A stretch of DNA of 64,000 nt, from NCBI GenBank assembly GCA_019279435.1, contig JAAALK010000287.1, positions 64,917,144 to 64,981,143 on the forward strand, given 5' to 3'. The stretch comes from Zizania palustris. Lineage: Eukaryota > Streptophyta > Magnoliopsida > Poales > Poaceae. A program made the translations under genes and the position numbers. How positions within the stretch are numbered: position 1 is the first letter of the stretch; each line of letters starts with the position of its first letter. Shown in pieces: positions 32,337-42,710 of the stretch. Under the pieces are notes generated by a model. The model did not search any database. It was not told where the DNA came from and saw only the letters and a program-made list of their open reading frames with translations.

Positions 32337-33306
32337 TGATAGCGCACGGGGGTGCCCGTTCTTCCGTCAGGAGGATAAACACGATTTGTGGAGATCTCAA
32401 TGTTGATGATTCGGATTTTGATCAGAACTAATAAGAAAACAGGAATTGCTACACCACGGCTCCATTGGTTATCAACCACACGCGAACGCGATTGACCTCA
32501 CCAAGAAGGTTTATCCCTGCCTGAGAATCGAGAACACAAGCAAGAACACTGAAACGCAATCTGAAATTGCAAATAATAGTTGACGGACTCAACGTTGGGG
32601 TTTCACAAACTGATTCACGGTGAAACTGCAATAGCAGATTAATCTAACAAAACTCAAACCCTAGCAATGGTGGCTGCCGTCTATTTATAGGGTTTATAGG
32701 ATGTGGGAATGCATGGGCCTAACTTAGGGATTTGGGCCATGCCCTAAAAGTCTCAAACATTAATAGACTCAAAAACAAATAGTGATTTGAACCCTGCATA
32801 GTTCTGGATACAACTCCCGACTGAACTCAGTGCCTTCTGATTGGTGGCTCCTTAGCTGGTGCTTGGCCGATAGAGGGCTGTAATCGGCTGGGTGGATTCA
32901 GCGGTCGATGGCCGATGATTGAAGTCAGTTGACTGATAGGTGGTCTGAGGCCAAGGGATGATGGGTAGTCGATCGTTGAAGTTGGGCGAGCAGTGGTTGG
33001 ACTACCGAGTGGTGGAAACGATCGGTCGATTGGTAGTCGACTGGCAGGTACCGAAGTGGCCAATGACTAGTGGCTGAATCGACCGACTGGTGGAGTTGAT
33101 CAGCTGACTGATCCCGAAGCGTTGCTCCCATGTTCCTAAGGATCAAAGTACTTCCCATAAGTAGCATCCCATCCTTGAGCATATTAGTATGGATAGCAAG
33201 GAACAAACACACCTCATAATGTAATTTTTGAGCACGTGCACGGGTAATCGGTCCTGGAATGATATAGTGAGGTGTGTCTTCAACATTGTGGGAGATGTCC
33301 TCATCA
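32337..33306 (-). repeat. gypsy-E 3' LTR (970 bp)
   Basis: The pair of 55526-56496. It diverges from it by many scattered substitutions, so the element is old. It contains a TATA-like CCTATAAATAGACG (minus strand, about 32678) and many TCGGC, CGATCGG and CGACTGG words. The minus-strand polypurine tract GACGGGGAGGA lies at 33307-33317. Confidence 0.85.
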
Positions 33307-33691
33307 TCCTCCCCGTCTTGAATTGCAGTCGTGTGAAATCAAGGGTGGTTTCTGTCTGGATGATGAGTGATTGACAAGGATGGGCTTTTGAGAGTTCGAG
33401 CGATGGAGTGGTGGTTTGAGTGCATCGAGGGGTTTGATGTAAAATGGAGGATTGTGTGCCGAGGGTTTTCGGCGGTGCGTCGCATTCTTGTTTTGGCTTG
33501 TCTTGGATGTGCAGGGTGGAGATGCTGATCAACTATCGACGTCGGGTGATCAAGGGTCAAGCGTGGAGCTTGAAGCCGGAGGATCAGGGAGGTCGGGCGA
33601 AGTTGGAGAAGATCTCAAGAGTGCACGAAGAGACCGAGCAAGACTTGGACAGACGGTTGATTGCGACGGCATGACGACTGGGTCTGCGAGG

Positions 33692-33696
33692 GGGAG
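33692..33696. repeat. copia-B2 target site duplication, left
   Basis: GGGAG, exactly repeated at 44410-44414. Confidence 0.95.
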
Positions 33697-35380
33697 TGTA
33701 GGACCGAAAGTAGCGACCAGAGGGGGGGTGAATGGGCGCCTAAAAATTCTTTCGAATCAATGGCCTGCTCCCAAAACCCAACGCATTTTAAAAAGAAAAA
33801 CTAAACAGCAATGCGAGAACAGATTGACTAAGTCTGCAGATTAGAAGTTTGCTGATTCTGAGGTTGCAGATTCTGAGGTTGCAGATTCTGAGGTTGCAGA
33901 TTCTGAGGTTGCAGATTCGGAGGTTGCAGATTCGAAGTATGCAGATTCGAAGGTTGCAGATTCGAAGTATGCAGATTCGAAGTATGCAGATTCGAAGCTT
34001 GCAGATTCGAAGTCTGCTGATTCGAAGTCTGCTGATTCGAAGTCTGCAGGTTCGAAGCTTGCAGATTCGAAGTCTGCAGATTCGAAGCTTGCAGATTCGA
34101 AGACTGCTGATTCGAAGTCTGCTGATTCGAAGCCTGCAGGTTCGAAGCTTGCAGATTCGAAGTCTGCAGATTCGAAGCTTGCAGATTCGAAGTCTGCTGA
34201 TTCGAAGTCTGCTGATTCGAAGTCTGCAGGTTCGAAGCTTGCAGATTCGAAGTCTGCAGATTCGAAGCTTGCAGATTCGAAGTCTGCTGATTCGAAGTCT
34301 GCTGATTCGAAGCCTGCAGATTCGAAGCTTGCAGATTCGAAGTCTGCAACACAGAGTTGGACTTCACACAAGAAAAGGAACTTTGACCCTGCCAACTCGA
34401 TCAAAAAGCAACACAGGAAAAGCAAGGCTAAAGTACTATCATACTGTAGCTACAGGAAAGTAGTACTACTTGCTACAGAGTAGTAGTACTACTTGCAACA
34501 GCAAGAACTAGTACTACTTCTCACGAAGAACACATACAACAGAGAAGCTTCTGTTCCAAATAAATTGATCGCACGCACAGAGAATGAACTGCAGTGCACA
34601 AAAATGCTTCGCACAAGCAAAAACAGCCAGATTAAAAGCTCTCCCAGACAACAAAAAGTCACTTAAAAACTTCAGGAAGAACAAGGCTTGTTGCCTGGTG
34701 ACCCACGCATGAACAGGGGAGAGAGAATGCAAGAAACAAAATGACCCAAAGGAGTAGTATTGATTTTCAGCAAAAGGGTAGTCCAAACCCTAGGGGTTGG
34801 TGTCCTATTTATAGGCAGCCCAACACTAGGAATATTCTACCTGCCCCTTAGGGTTTTTACAGACTCAAAAATAAAGGAAAAGACTCTACTGCCCTTAGGT
34901 ATTTTTACAGACACGACAGACTGACTGTGGGCCTAGAGTTACAGATGACTTATCCGGAAGCTAAGTTTTCGTAGCGACTACGGCTTCTCTTCTGGACAGT
35001 CGGATACAAGATCGACGGTCGTCAGTTTTGCGCCGAAACTGACAAAGCCTCCACCGACTTTGCACCAGGTACCCGGATTGGGCCGGCCCGATTCCGCAGC
35101 TCTCTCAGCCCGGCAATCACTCACCGCCCGTGTACCTGAGTCAATCCTGGTCAACAGCCCAGTGGGTCTTCTACTGCTTCTGGCCCATGCACCCGGATTG
35201 GGCCAGCCCGACTTCGCAGCCTCCTCTGCCCGACAGTCGCTCGCTGCCCGTGTACCTGAGTCACACGCGGCCCATAAAACAGCAGATCTCCTCTCTTCTT
35301 CAGTCCTCTTTGACTATTCGTTGACAATGACTCATCACTTCTAGAGCCATGAGGCCCACGCTATTCAGCATGGCTCCTCA
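33697..35380 (-). repeat. copia-B2 3' LTR (1684 bp)
   Basis: Plus-strand termini TGTAGGACCG and ATGGCTCCTCA. Minus-strand TATA box CCTATAAATAGGA at 34804-34816, giving a predicted start near 34780, so the 15-bp tandem repeat (33836-34350) lies in the transcribed R/U5 part. The polypurine tract CATCAAGGGGGAGAT (minus) adjoins at 35381-35395. Confidence 0.96.
33836..34350 (-). repeat. 15-bp tandem repeat array in the 3' LTR (34 units)
   Basis: Units of the form GCAGATTCGAAGTCT (plus strand) with TTCGAA and often CTGCAG or AAGCTT palindromes. The first six are divergent (GATTCTGAGGTTGCA type). From about unit 12 a six-unit, 90-bp higher-order period is visible (pattern of codon endings Ser, Ser, Ser, Gly-Leu, Ser, Leu). 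Because 15 is a multiple of three and lacks stops, both strands are open. I do not consider this coding. Confidence 0.93.
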
Positions 35381-36715
35381 ATCTCCCCCTTGATGAGTGC
35401 ATTGTCAACACTCCTCAATTCTCAGCTCTTCAACACCTGTGAACAAATGTGGAAACACGAAAACAAAACACAAGAAAACAAAGAAGAAGAAGAAATGAGG
35501 TAAAAGTTTAACCCTAATGACCAAAAGCCAACCAAAAGCAAGAAACGGTCATTATGGTTAACCAAAACGTAAAAGCTCAAAATGAGTGTGATTTCAGAAC
35601 AACAAGGATATCGACAGAGTAAGAACTAACTCCCCCTTAAACTCTGATCCCAAATTTTCTCCCCCTTGTTGACAAGTAAACTCATCAAGCACTCAAAAGA
35701 GACACAGACTCCCCCTGAAAAGCAACTCCCCCTCAAAATATGCAGTGAATTCAGCTGGGGTGTAGGTGGAGTGTAGAAAGCATGCTTCTCAGATATGATT
35801 GACTGCAATTACAACATCTAACAAGTATAGCAACAGACATACTGTCTTAAGACACATGGCATGATCAGTGCAACAGATGATATCTAAAGAAAGTCATTAG
35901 CACGCATTTTTCAGTTTTTGCAAAACAAAACATCACCATATTTCCTAGTTAATAAGCAAGGTAAAGCATGAGATGCAGAAGCTAACTGATGTCTACCAAG
36001 ATAAACATTGTTCAAAACAAAGTGCTTCAGCAAACTGGTTATCTTGTTAAATGTTCAGGCTTTTTCATTTTTCCTTTTTCATTTGTGCCAAGGGTTATTT
36101 GCATGTCAAACCTTATGCTAACCGACCAAGTCAAGCCTAGGCCAAAACTGGACCATCGGAAGCTTAAGACATTGGTCTTGGCATACACTACACTGTCCTA
36201 GTTCATACCAAAGTGCTATGGTAAGCAGTCCAGAACAATGCAATGCGACAAAGCAAACCCTCTTGGATCTTTTCAACTCAAGCATAAAAAGGCATGGAAT
36301 TTTCATTCATTTTTTGATTTTTTATCATTTTTATAGCATATTTTCCATGTTAAAGCATAAAGATGTCCAAGTTGCATATCTGCATCTATGTGATGAACTA
36401 GCTACGAGGCATGTAACAGATAGCAAAAGCACTCAGCCTACACATGCTAGTTACCATAAGCAATGGTGATCATTTTTCAAGTTGAAAGCGTAAAAGCCAT
36501 GCATATGACAGATATCAGACATATCAAATGAACTGAAACAAAGCATGATCATCGACGAGTAATCAAAAGCATGTACCAGCTAGAATAAGTAAAGCAGTTT
36601 AATCATATAACAGAAGCAGGCTCAAAAGTGTGATATGTGAATATGTATGATATGAACACACACAAAAAGACTCAAGAAAAGAGTAAAGAAGAAAGAAAAA
36701 CTGACGCAAAATATC
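35381..36715 (-). other. copia-B2 post-pol non-coding region
   Basis: 1.3 kb, no sense-strand gene recognised. Purine tracts on the minus strand recur at 35629-35735 (seen as CTCCCCCTT and CTCCCCCT on plus), in addition to the terminal tract. It holds the stem-loop at 36088-36266. Confidence 0.8.
36088..36266 (-). other. Conserved stem-loop, copia-B2 copy
   Basis: On plus, CCAAGGGTTATTTGCATGTC (36088-36107) can pair, with small bulges, with GACAAAGCAAACCCTCTTGG (36247-36266). The block between is shared with copia-B1 and, more distantly, copia-A. Confidence 0.62.
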
Positions 36716-39700
36716 CTAGAAAGGATACACAACACCCAAATCCCCTCGTAAACGCTCAAAAGTAGACTGATCTAGGGGTTTGGTGAAAATGTCAGCCAAC
36801 TGATGATGGGTATCAACATGAACAAGGTCAATGACACCTTTCTCATATTGATCCCGCAAAAAGTGAAAGCGCACATCAATGTGTTTGGTTTTTGAATGAA
36901 GACATGGGTTTTTCCCTACACTAATAGCACTGGTGCTGTCGCAAAACAAAGGAACTCTGGTAGGAAAGAACAACCCAAAATCTCGCAGAGTGGAAATCAT
37001 CCAAACCAACTGTGAGCAGCAGCTAGCAGCAGCTACATACTCAGCCTCTGTGGTCGAAAGAGCAACTCCAGATTGCTTTCGAGAAGACCAAGAGACAAGA
37101 GAAGAACCAAGAAACTGGCAAGTACCGGAAGTCGACTTGCGATCCAACCGGCACCCACCAAAGTCAGCGTCCGAAAAGCCAGATAAATCAAGAGAAGATG
37201 ATGCTGAATAGTAGAGACCAAGATCAGGCGCATAAGTGAGATACCTGAAGATGCGCTTGACAGCCTGCCGATGAGACGCGCGTGGTGAAGACTGGAAGCG
37301 CGCGCACAGTCCCACGGCGAACTGTATGTCTGGCCTAGTCGCCGTCAAGTACAGCAGCGACCCGATCATCCCTCGAAATTCTCTCTCGTTGACCTTGACG
37401 CCGCTCTCGTCCTTGTCCAGACCCCCAGAAGTGCCCATCGGGGTCATCTGCGGCTTCAGCTCACCACCAAAGTCAAATTTTTTCAACATGTCACGAGTGT
37501 ACTTACCTTGGTGGATGAAGGTGCCGTCCTTGGTCTGCTTGATCTGGAGCCCTAGAAAGTACTTGAGCTCACCCATGAGGCTCATCTCGAACTCACTGTG
37601 CATCTGCTCAGAAAACTTGGACACAAGAGAATCAGTAGTACCGCCAAAGATAATATCGTCGACATAAATCTGAGCAACTAAGAAATCTGAAGCATCTCTG
37701 AGCAAGAAAAGAGTTTTGTCCACAGAACCCATCACAAAACCCTTCCCCAACAAAAACTGCTTTAACCGGTCATACCAAGCCCTGGGGGCTTGTTTCAACC
37801 CGTATAAAGCTTTGTGCAATTTAAAAACATGTCGAGGAAACTTAGGGTTCTCAAAACCGGGGGGTTGCCTAACATAAACCTCCTCTTCTATGTACCCGTT
37901 CAGAAAAGCACTCTTAACGTCCATTTGAAAAAGCTTAAAACCCTTTGAAGCGGCAAATGCTAAAAGAATGCGAATGGACTCAAGACGGGAAACAGGAGCG
38001 AAGGTTTCTTCAAAGTCAATACCTTCCTTCTGGCAATAACCCTGGGCAACTAGTCGAGCCTTGTTGCGCACCACAACCCCATCTTCACCTTGTTTGTTCT
38101 TGAACACCCACTTGGTGCCTATGGGGTTGCATTCTGATGGCGGCTCAACTAATGTCCAAACCCGATTGCGGACAAAATTCTCAAGCTCTTCTTGCATAGC
38201 ATTAATCCAATTTGAATCAGAAAGAGCATGAGAGACGTCTCTAGGCTCAAAAGATGCAACAAAAGCCGATTCAGCAAACACAGCAAGAGAGGCAGAAGAA
38301 CGCAAAGTTCTCTCAGTCAAATCACCAATGATGAGCTCTGAGGGATGGTCACGCTGAACTGCTCGGGTTCCCTGGTGATCTGAAGTCACCTCACCTGAGT
38401 CAGCAGCTGGCACCTCTGGACTCGACTGAGGGGGCTCGATCGAAGTGGAAGAAGTGATCAGAGGTCCGCCCTCATCATCAGTCGAAGTCTCAGAAGGTGT
38501 GCGCTCTGCGGGGGATGCAGAAGGCCCACCCTCATCAGCAGCTGGAGTATCCTCATCTTCTTCAAAGATGGACTCTCCGAGCTCATCATCACCAGAAAGC
38601 TCAAACGAAGGAGTCAAAGAAGGCATGGACTCATCAAAAGAAACTTCACAAGTCTCGACAAGCAGCTGGGATTCGAGGTTCCAAACACGAAAACCTCGAG
38701 AATGCAAAGCATAACCAAGAAAAACACCATCCCAGCAGCGAGACTCAAACTTGTCCAAATGCCCTCCCTTCTTGAGCACAAAGCACTTGCAGCCAAACGC
38801 TCGCAAGTGGCTCACCTTGGGCTGTCTGCCAAACCGCAACTCATATGATGTCTTACATAGGTAAGCTCTAAGAAAAATGCGGTTGGCCAGATAGCAAGCC
38901 GTGTTCATGGCTTCAGCCCAAAAACGCCTAGGAGTCCTGTGCTCATCGAGCATCGTCCTGGCCATCTCGACTAGCGTGCGGTTCTTTCGTTCCACAACGC
39001 CGTTCTGTGGGGGAGTGTAAGGAGAGGAAAACTGATGGTCCAGACCCTGATCACTACAGAAGCTGACAAACTGAGAATTCTTGAACTCAGAACCGTTGTC
39101 GGAGCGAATTGCTCGCATCCGGCCATTGTTCTCATTCTTCAGCTTCAAAATCAGGTCATGGACAAATTGAAAAGTTTCATCCTTAGACTCCAAAAAGAAA
39201 ACCCACGAGAAACGAGAAAAGTCATCAACAATCACAAGTGCATACCATTTCCCACCGACTGAGCGTACCCGAGCTGGACCTACAGTGTCCAAATGTAAAA
39301 GCTCGCCTGGATACGAGGTCAACACCTGAGTCACAGGTGAATGAGAAGCGGCAACCATTTTTCCATGACGATAGGGATGACACACTAGATCCTTCTCCAT
39401 CTTAAGCTTAGGCAATCCTCGGATGAGGTCCATAGAGCTTAACCTGACTAGCAGATCAAAACTCAAATGACCTAACCTCCTATGCCACTTCCAGAGCTCA
39501 GAGGAGGATCCAGCAATCAAACAGCGAGAAGGGCCAAAAGAACTAGAGAAGTCAATTCGAAAAACTTTACCGAAGGGTAAAATCTGACAAACTAAAGACC
39601 CTCTAGAATCAACCACAGAAGAATTTCCCTTCTTAAAACGCACTTCCAAACCATCCTCAAGAAGTTGCGACACAGAAATTAAATTAAAATTCAGATTTTT

Positions 39701-39913
39701 GACCAAAGCAACATTCTTTAAAGAGAAATGGTCTGAGATGCTGATTGAGCCTATGCCACTTACTTTCCCTTGACCGCTGTTCCCGAATGTAATGTACTCT
39801 TTGGAGCTCGGGGGAGTGAGACTGGAGAACCATCTGCGATGTCCCGTCATGTGGCGAGAGCATCCTGAGTCCATGATCCAAACATCCTCCAGTCCCCGGT
39901 CCTGCACAATCAA
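36716..39913 (-). CDS. pol: copia-B2 pol: protease, integrase, reverse transcriptase, RNase H
   Basis: An uninterrupted frame of about 1065 codons, entered at 39913 without an ATG, so it is probably made by frameshift from gag. Protease: WIMDSGCSRHMTGHRRWF (residues about 12-30). Integrase: WHRRLGHLSFDLL and zinc region, Asp in LLHLDTVGPARV, Asp in IRSDNGSEFK, Glu in NGVVERKNRTLVEM, then GIxLGYALHSRGFRV-type end and a Ser/Glu linker. RT: GTKWVFKNKQGEDG, QMDVKSAFLNGYIEEEVYV, YGLKQAPRAWYDRL, IYVDDIIFGG. RNase H: SDADFGGCRLDRKSTSG, STTEAEYVAAASCC, ADIFTKPLD. All catalytic residues are present and the length is normal for a Sirevirus pol. Confidence 0.95.
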   Translation of the reverse strand: MIVQDRGLEDVWIMDSGCSRHMTGHRRWFSSLTPPSSKEYITFGNSGQGKVSGIGSISISDHFSLKNVALVKNLNFNLISVSQLLEDGLEVRFKKGNSSVVDSRGSLVCQILPFGKVFRIDFSSSFGPSRCLIAGSSSELWKWHRRLGHLSFDLLVRLSSMDLIRGLPKLKMEKDLVCHPYRHGKMVAASHSPVTQVLTSYPGELLHLDTVGPARVRSVGGKWYALVIVDDFSRFSWVFFLESKDETFQFVHDLILKLKNENNGRMRAIRSDNGSEFKNSQFVSFCSDQGLDHQFSSPYTPPQNGVVERKNRTLVEMARTMLDEHRTPRRFWAEAMNTACYLANRIFLRAYLCKTSYELRFGRQPKVSHLRAFGCKCFVLKKGGHLDKFESRCWDGVFLGYALHSRGFRVWNLESQLLVETCEVSFDESMPSLTPSFELSGDDELGESIFEEDEDTPAADEGGPSASPAERTPSETSTDDEGGPLITSSTSIEPPQSSPEVPAADSGEVTSDHQGTRAVQRDHPSELIIGDLTERTLRSSASLAVFAESAFVASFEPRDVSHALSDSNWINAMQEELENFVRNRVWTLVEPPSECNPIGTKWVFKNKQGEDGVVVRNKARLVAQGYCQKEGIDFEETFAPVSRLESIRILLAFAASKGFKLFQMDVKSAFLNGYIEEEVYVRQPPGFENPKFPRHVFKLHKALYGLKQAPRAWYDRLKQFLLGKGFVMGSVDKTLFLLRDASDFLVAQIYVDDIIFGGTTDSLVSKFSEQMHSEFEMSLMGELKYFLGLQIKQTKDGTFIHQGKYTRDMLKKFDFGGELKPQMTPMGTSGGLDKDESGVKVNEREFRGMIGSLLYLTATRPDIQFAVGLCARFQSSPRASHRQAVKRIFRYLTYAPDLGLYYSASSSLDLSGFSDADFGGCRLDRKSTSGTCQFLGSSLVSWSSRKQSGVALSTTEAEYVAAASCCSQLVWMISTLRDFGLFFPTRVPLFCDSTSAISVGKNPCLHSKTKHIDVRFHFLRDQYEKGVIDLVHVDTHHQLADIFTKPLDQSTFERLRGDLGVVYPF

Positions 39914-40449
39914 TGTCTGTAAGTGGGAGCAAATGGTCCGGCACCAGGTTTAGCAAAAGAGCTAAACCAGTGTCGAGCCATCTGCTCAAAAGATGGAAAG
40001 CGAAAACCATCAAAAGAGTTTGGACCAAAACGCGGCTCAAAACGCGGTCCACGGTCCTTCCTAACCCTGCGGCCACGAGGTCCAGAACCGTAGCCAACAC
40101 GGTCTGGAACTCTGCCGGAACGAACACCACCAACTGGAGCATGGGCAAGAAAGCCGTCTCCTCTACCACCACCTACACGACGCGGCCTGGCCTCCAGCCT
40201 CTCCCGGCGCCGAGGAACACGCAGTCTACCACCCTGCTGGTAGAACTGCACCTGATCACTACGAGCCCTCTCTGCTCTCTCAACCCGCTTCCTCCTGAAG
40301 CAAAACTCCGCAAGATGCCCGTCTCTCTGACAATACTCACAATGATAGGTAGGCTTCTTGGGATGTGGTTGAGGCTTGGGGTTCTTGGGCTTGGTAGTGT
40401 TTGGTGTGGTCTTCTTGGGCTGAGAGGGTCCAGGAAGAGAATCTAAAGA
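39910..40449 (-). CDS. copia-B2 distal gag, downstream of in-frame TAA
   Basis: Same frame as gag, from just after the TAA to a TGA at 39912-39910. It contains a lysine/proline stretch (PKKTTPNTTKPKNPKPQPHP), the second zinc knuckle CEYCQRDGHLAEFC and an arginine/glycine-rich region (RLRVPRRRERLEARPRRVGG) ending FAKPGAGPFAPTYRH. Pol begins in the -1 frame at this stop. In copia-B1 this segment is joined to gag without a stop. So it is either the gag C-terminus lost by mutation or a readthrough product. Confidence 0.8.
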   Translation of the reverse strand, partial: SLDSLPGPSQPKKTTPNTTKPKNPKPQPHPKKPTYHCEYCQRDGHLAEFCFRRKRVERAERARSDQVQFYQQGGRLRVPRRRERLEARPRRVGGGRGDGFLAHAPVGGVRSGRVPDRVGYGSGPRGRRVRKDRGPRFEPRFGPNSFDGFRFPSFEQMARHWFSSFAKPGAGPFAPTYRH

Positions 40450-42660
40450 TTAGTGGAGGTGTTTGGGCTTAGGAACCCAGATAGGTTTCTTGGGTGGAGC
40501 TTTAGGTGGTTCATTGATCACTCCATCCTTGGGCTGACAAGCCAGGGAAGACTCAGTAGAGTGGGTCTTGGGATACCTCTGCTCTGGAGTCATTTTACTC
40601 CACTCCACTGCCCGGCTAATGGCACTCTCAAAGTCAGCCTTGGTGTAGGTATAACCTACCCCAAACCCATCCTGCCTCTTGAACTGCTGGATCATCATGC
40701 CGAGTTGTGGCTCTCTAGCACTGATCCAACTCAGGATAGACCGGAGATAAAAATTCTCATTCTGAGAATCAGCTAGCTCCTCTCTCAAGGAAGCTAGTAC
40801 CTCCACCTGAGACAAGCAGGTCTCACACTCACTCTCCACTTGGACAGACTTTTCAGATTTCAGCTTGATCAACTCCATTCTAAGAGACAGACAGTTCTCA
40901 CAGACAGTGGGTGGAACTGACAATGTCTCAAGCTCTAGCTTAGTCTGCGCAAGCTCAGCTCTTAACCTCTCCAAATCACCCAAATGCTCATCGCCCTTGG
41001 ATTTCAGCTCAGCTAAGGCAGCTAGATGAGTTGGGCAATGAACACAGGGTGTGACGACAGTGGCTTGAGCATCTTTCAGCTCCAGCTGAGCGCTTTCAAG
41101 CTCAGTGGCCAAAGCATCCCTCTCATCAACCCTTTCTATGTACCTAGACTTCAAAGTCGACAGGTCACACAGGAGCGCCTCACACTTCGGGCACTCACTG
41201 CTACCACCCAAGCAAGGGGAAGAAGATAGACTCTCAACTCTGCCGTTGGCTACGGCAAGCTCACTTTCTAACTCATCTATCCTTTTCTTAGCCCCCCTAA
41301 GCAGTTTTTCCCGATACTTCAACTCCTGACGATTGCTCTCAAGTAAATCAACAATTTCGCGCTCATATGATGATACCTTGCTATCGTCGTCGTCGGAGTC
41401 GTCGGAGGAGCTCTTTTCTTCCTTATCCCCAAGAGCCATTGAACAGAAGCTCTTGCGGGATCTTCGGCGCTGGTGTGAGCGGCTCTTCGGCTTGTCTCCG
41501 AAGGCCATGAAGCAGAGGCCCGCCGGATCGTCCTTGTCCTTCCCCTTCCTGATGACGATCTCCTCATCGCTTGAGCTTGATGAAGAGGAAGAAGACGTGG
41601 ACTGCTTGGAGTAGCTCTTCTCCATCTCGGCGAAAAAGGCCTTGTCGCGCTTCTTGTTCTCTCGCCGGTAGTCCTTCAGGGCCTTCTTGAAGAAACGAGT
41701 CTTCGGCTTGCCCTTGTTGAAGGATGAGCTCTCATGCTTGCCGGAGTCGTGGAAGCTGCCACTGGTGCCCTTCTTGTGGCCGTTGCGCTTGGGGCAGTCG
41801 GCGATGAAGTGTCCTGGATCACCACACTCAAAGCATCCGGATTTTGTGCCGTGTCTTTTGAACATTCTTTTGTCATAGACACGACGCACCCGGTTGTTAA
41901 ACAGACACAACTCATCATCTCCCAAAGACTCAAGCTGGTCCTCAGTGATAGACATCAAAGAGAACCCAGCACAACTCACAGCAGAGGGATCAACAGAAGG
42001 TGTAGCAAGGGCCAGGGATTTTGATCCCGAACCAGTGAGATTTGATCTCAGCTGGATATCTACCTCAGTGGCCTTCAGCTTGCTAAATAACTCAGAAATG
42101 GTCAAGGTATCGTAAGAAGTGCTCTCAACGATAGAGGATACCTTGATCTCCCAGATCTTTGGGTCCAAGGTATGAAGAACCTTGAGCGCCTGCTCGTGAT
42201 CTGAGACTAACTGAGCACCCTCAGCCTTGTTGTCCCAAAGCTTGTTAATGATCGACTGAAAGCGACCAAACAAAGCCTCAACAGATTCACCCGGCTTCTG
42301 TGTGAAATTCTCATATTCACGCCGGTAGGTCTGATAGAGCCGAGCCTTGACCTGTGCTGTTCCCTCATGGTGTGCCTTGAGGGTAGCCCAGATCTCTCTC
42401 GCAGTGGAGAGATGACTCACACGCTCAAACTCAGTGGGACCTAATCCAGAAAACAGAATGTTCACAGCCTTACTGTTGCTCAGATGCTGAGCAATGATAC
42501 CAGCAGTACCATGCTCAGTGACTGGCAGAATGACAAATGTGGTGTGAACACAAATGTCCCATATGTCCGAGCCCTGGCTCATTAGATAAGCTCGCATGCG
42601 AGTCTTCCAATAATTATAGCCATAGGCTTCCAAGGACGGGACCTTGCCAGGAGACGTCAT
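40450..42660 (-). CDS. gag: copia-B2 gag
   Basis: 736 codons from the ATG at 42660-42658 (MTSPGKVPSLEAYGYNYWK) to TAA at 40452-40450. UBN2 gag domain (about 15-205: FERVSHLSTAREIWATLKAH, YRREYENFTQKPGESVEALF, SYDTLTISELFSKLKATEV). First zinc knuckle CFECGDPGHFIADC (about 276-289, CX2CX4HX4C). Serine run then acidic stretch (about 355-425). Coiled coil (about 430-640) with four CxxC pairs (CPKC, CVHC, CENC, CETC). The end is PKPKHLH. It packages RNA and builds the particle. The long coiled coil is the Sirevirus hallmark. Confidence 0.94.
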   Translation of the reverse strand: MTSPGKVPSLEAYGYNYWKTRMRAYLMSQGSDIWDICVHTTFVILPVTEHGTAGIIAQHLSNSKAVNILFSGLGPTEFERVSHLSTAREIWATLKAHHEGTAQVKARLYQTYRREYENFTQKPGESVEALFGRFQSIINKLWDNKAEGAQLVSDHEQALKVLHTLDPKIWEIKVSSIVESTSYDTLTISELFSKLKATEVDIQLRSNLTGSGSKSLALATPSVDPSAVSCAGFSLMSITEDQLESLGDDELCLFNNRVRRVYDKRMFKRHGTKSGCFECGDPGHFIADCPKRNGHKKGTSGSFHDSGKHESSSFNKGKPKTRFFKKALKDYRRENKKRDKAFFAEMEKSYSKQSTSSSSSSSSSDEEIVIRKGKDKDDPAGLCFMAFGDKPKSRSHQRRRSRKSFCSMALGDKEEKSSSDDSDDDDSKVSSYEREIVDLLESNRQELKYREKLLRGAKKRIDELESELAVANGRVESLSSSPCLGGSSECPKCEALLCDLSTLKSRYIERVDERDALATELESAQLELKDAQATVVTPCVHCPTHLAALAELKSKGDEHLGDLERLRAELAQTKLELETLSVPPTVCENCLSLRMELIKLKSEKSVQVESECETCLSQVEVLASLREELADSQNENFYLRSILSWISAREPQLGMMIQQFKRQDGFGVGYTYTKADFESAISRAVEWSKMTPEQRYPKTHSTESSLACQPKDGVINEPPKAPPKKPIWVPKPKHLH

Positions 42661-42710
42661 GGTCACTACCGGGGTTTAGAACCGGTTAAGGTATGGAAAA
42701 ACCCTAACCA

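Noticed and set aside
33836..34350. CRISPR-like regular repeats
   Set aside because: Units are contiguous, with no spacers, inside a plant LTR.
33849..34463. Long open frames on both strands over the LTR tandem arrays (also 42757-43512)
   Set aside because: The 15-bp unit is a multiple of three and has no stop in several frames, so openness is automatic. Low-complexity peptide, and the sense-strand frame lacks an ATG.
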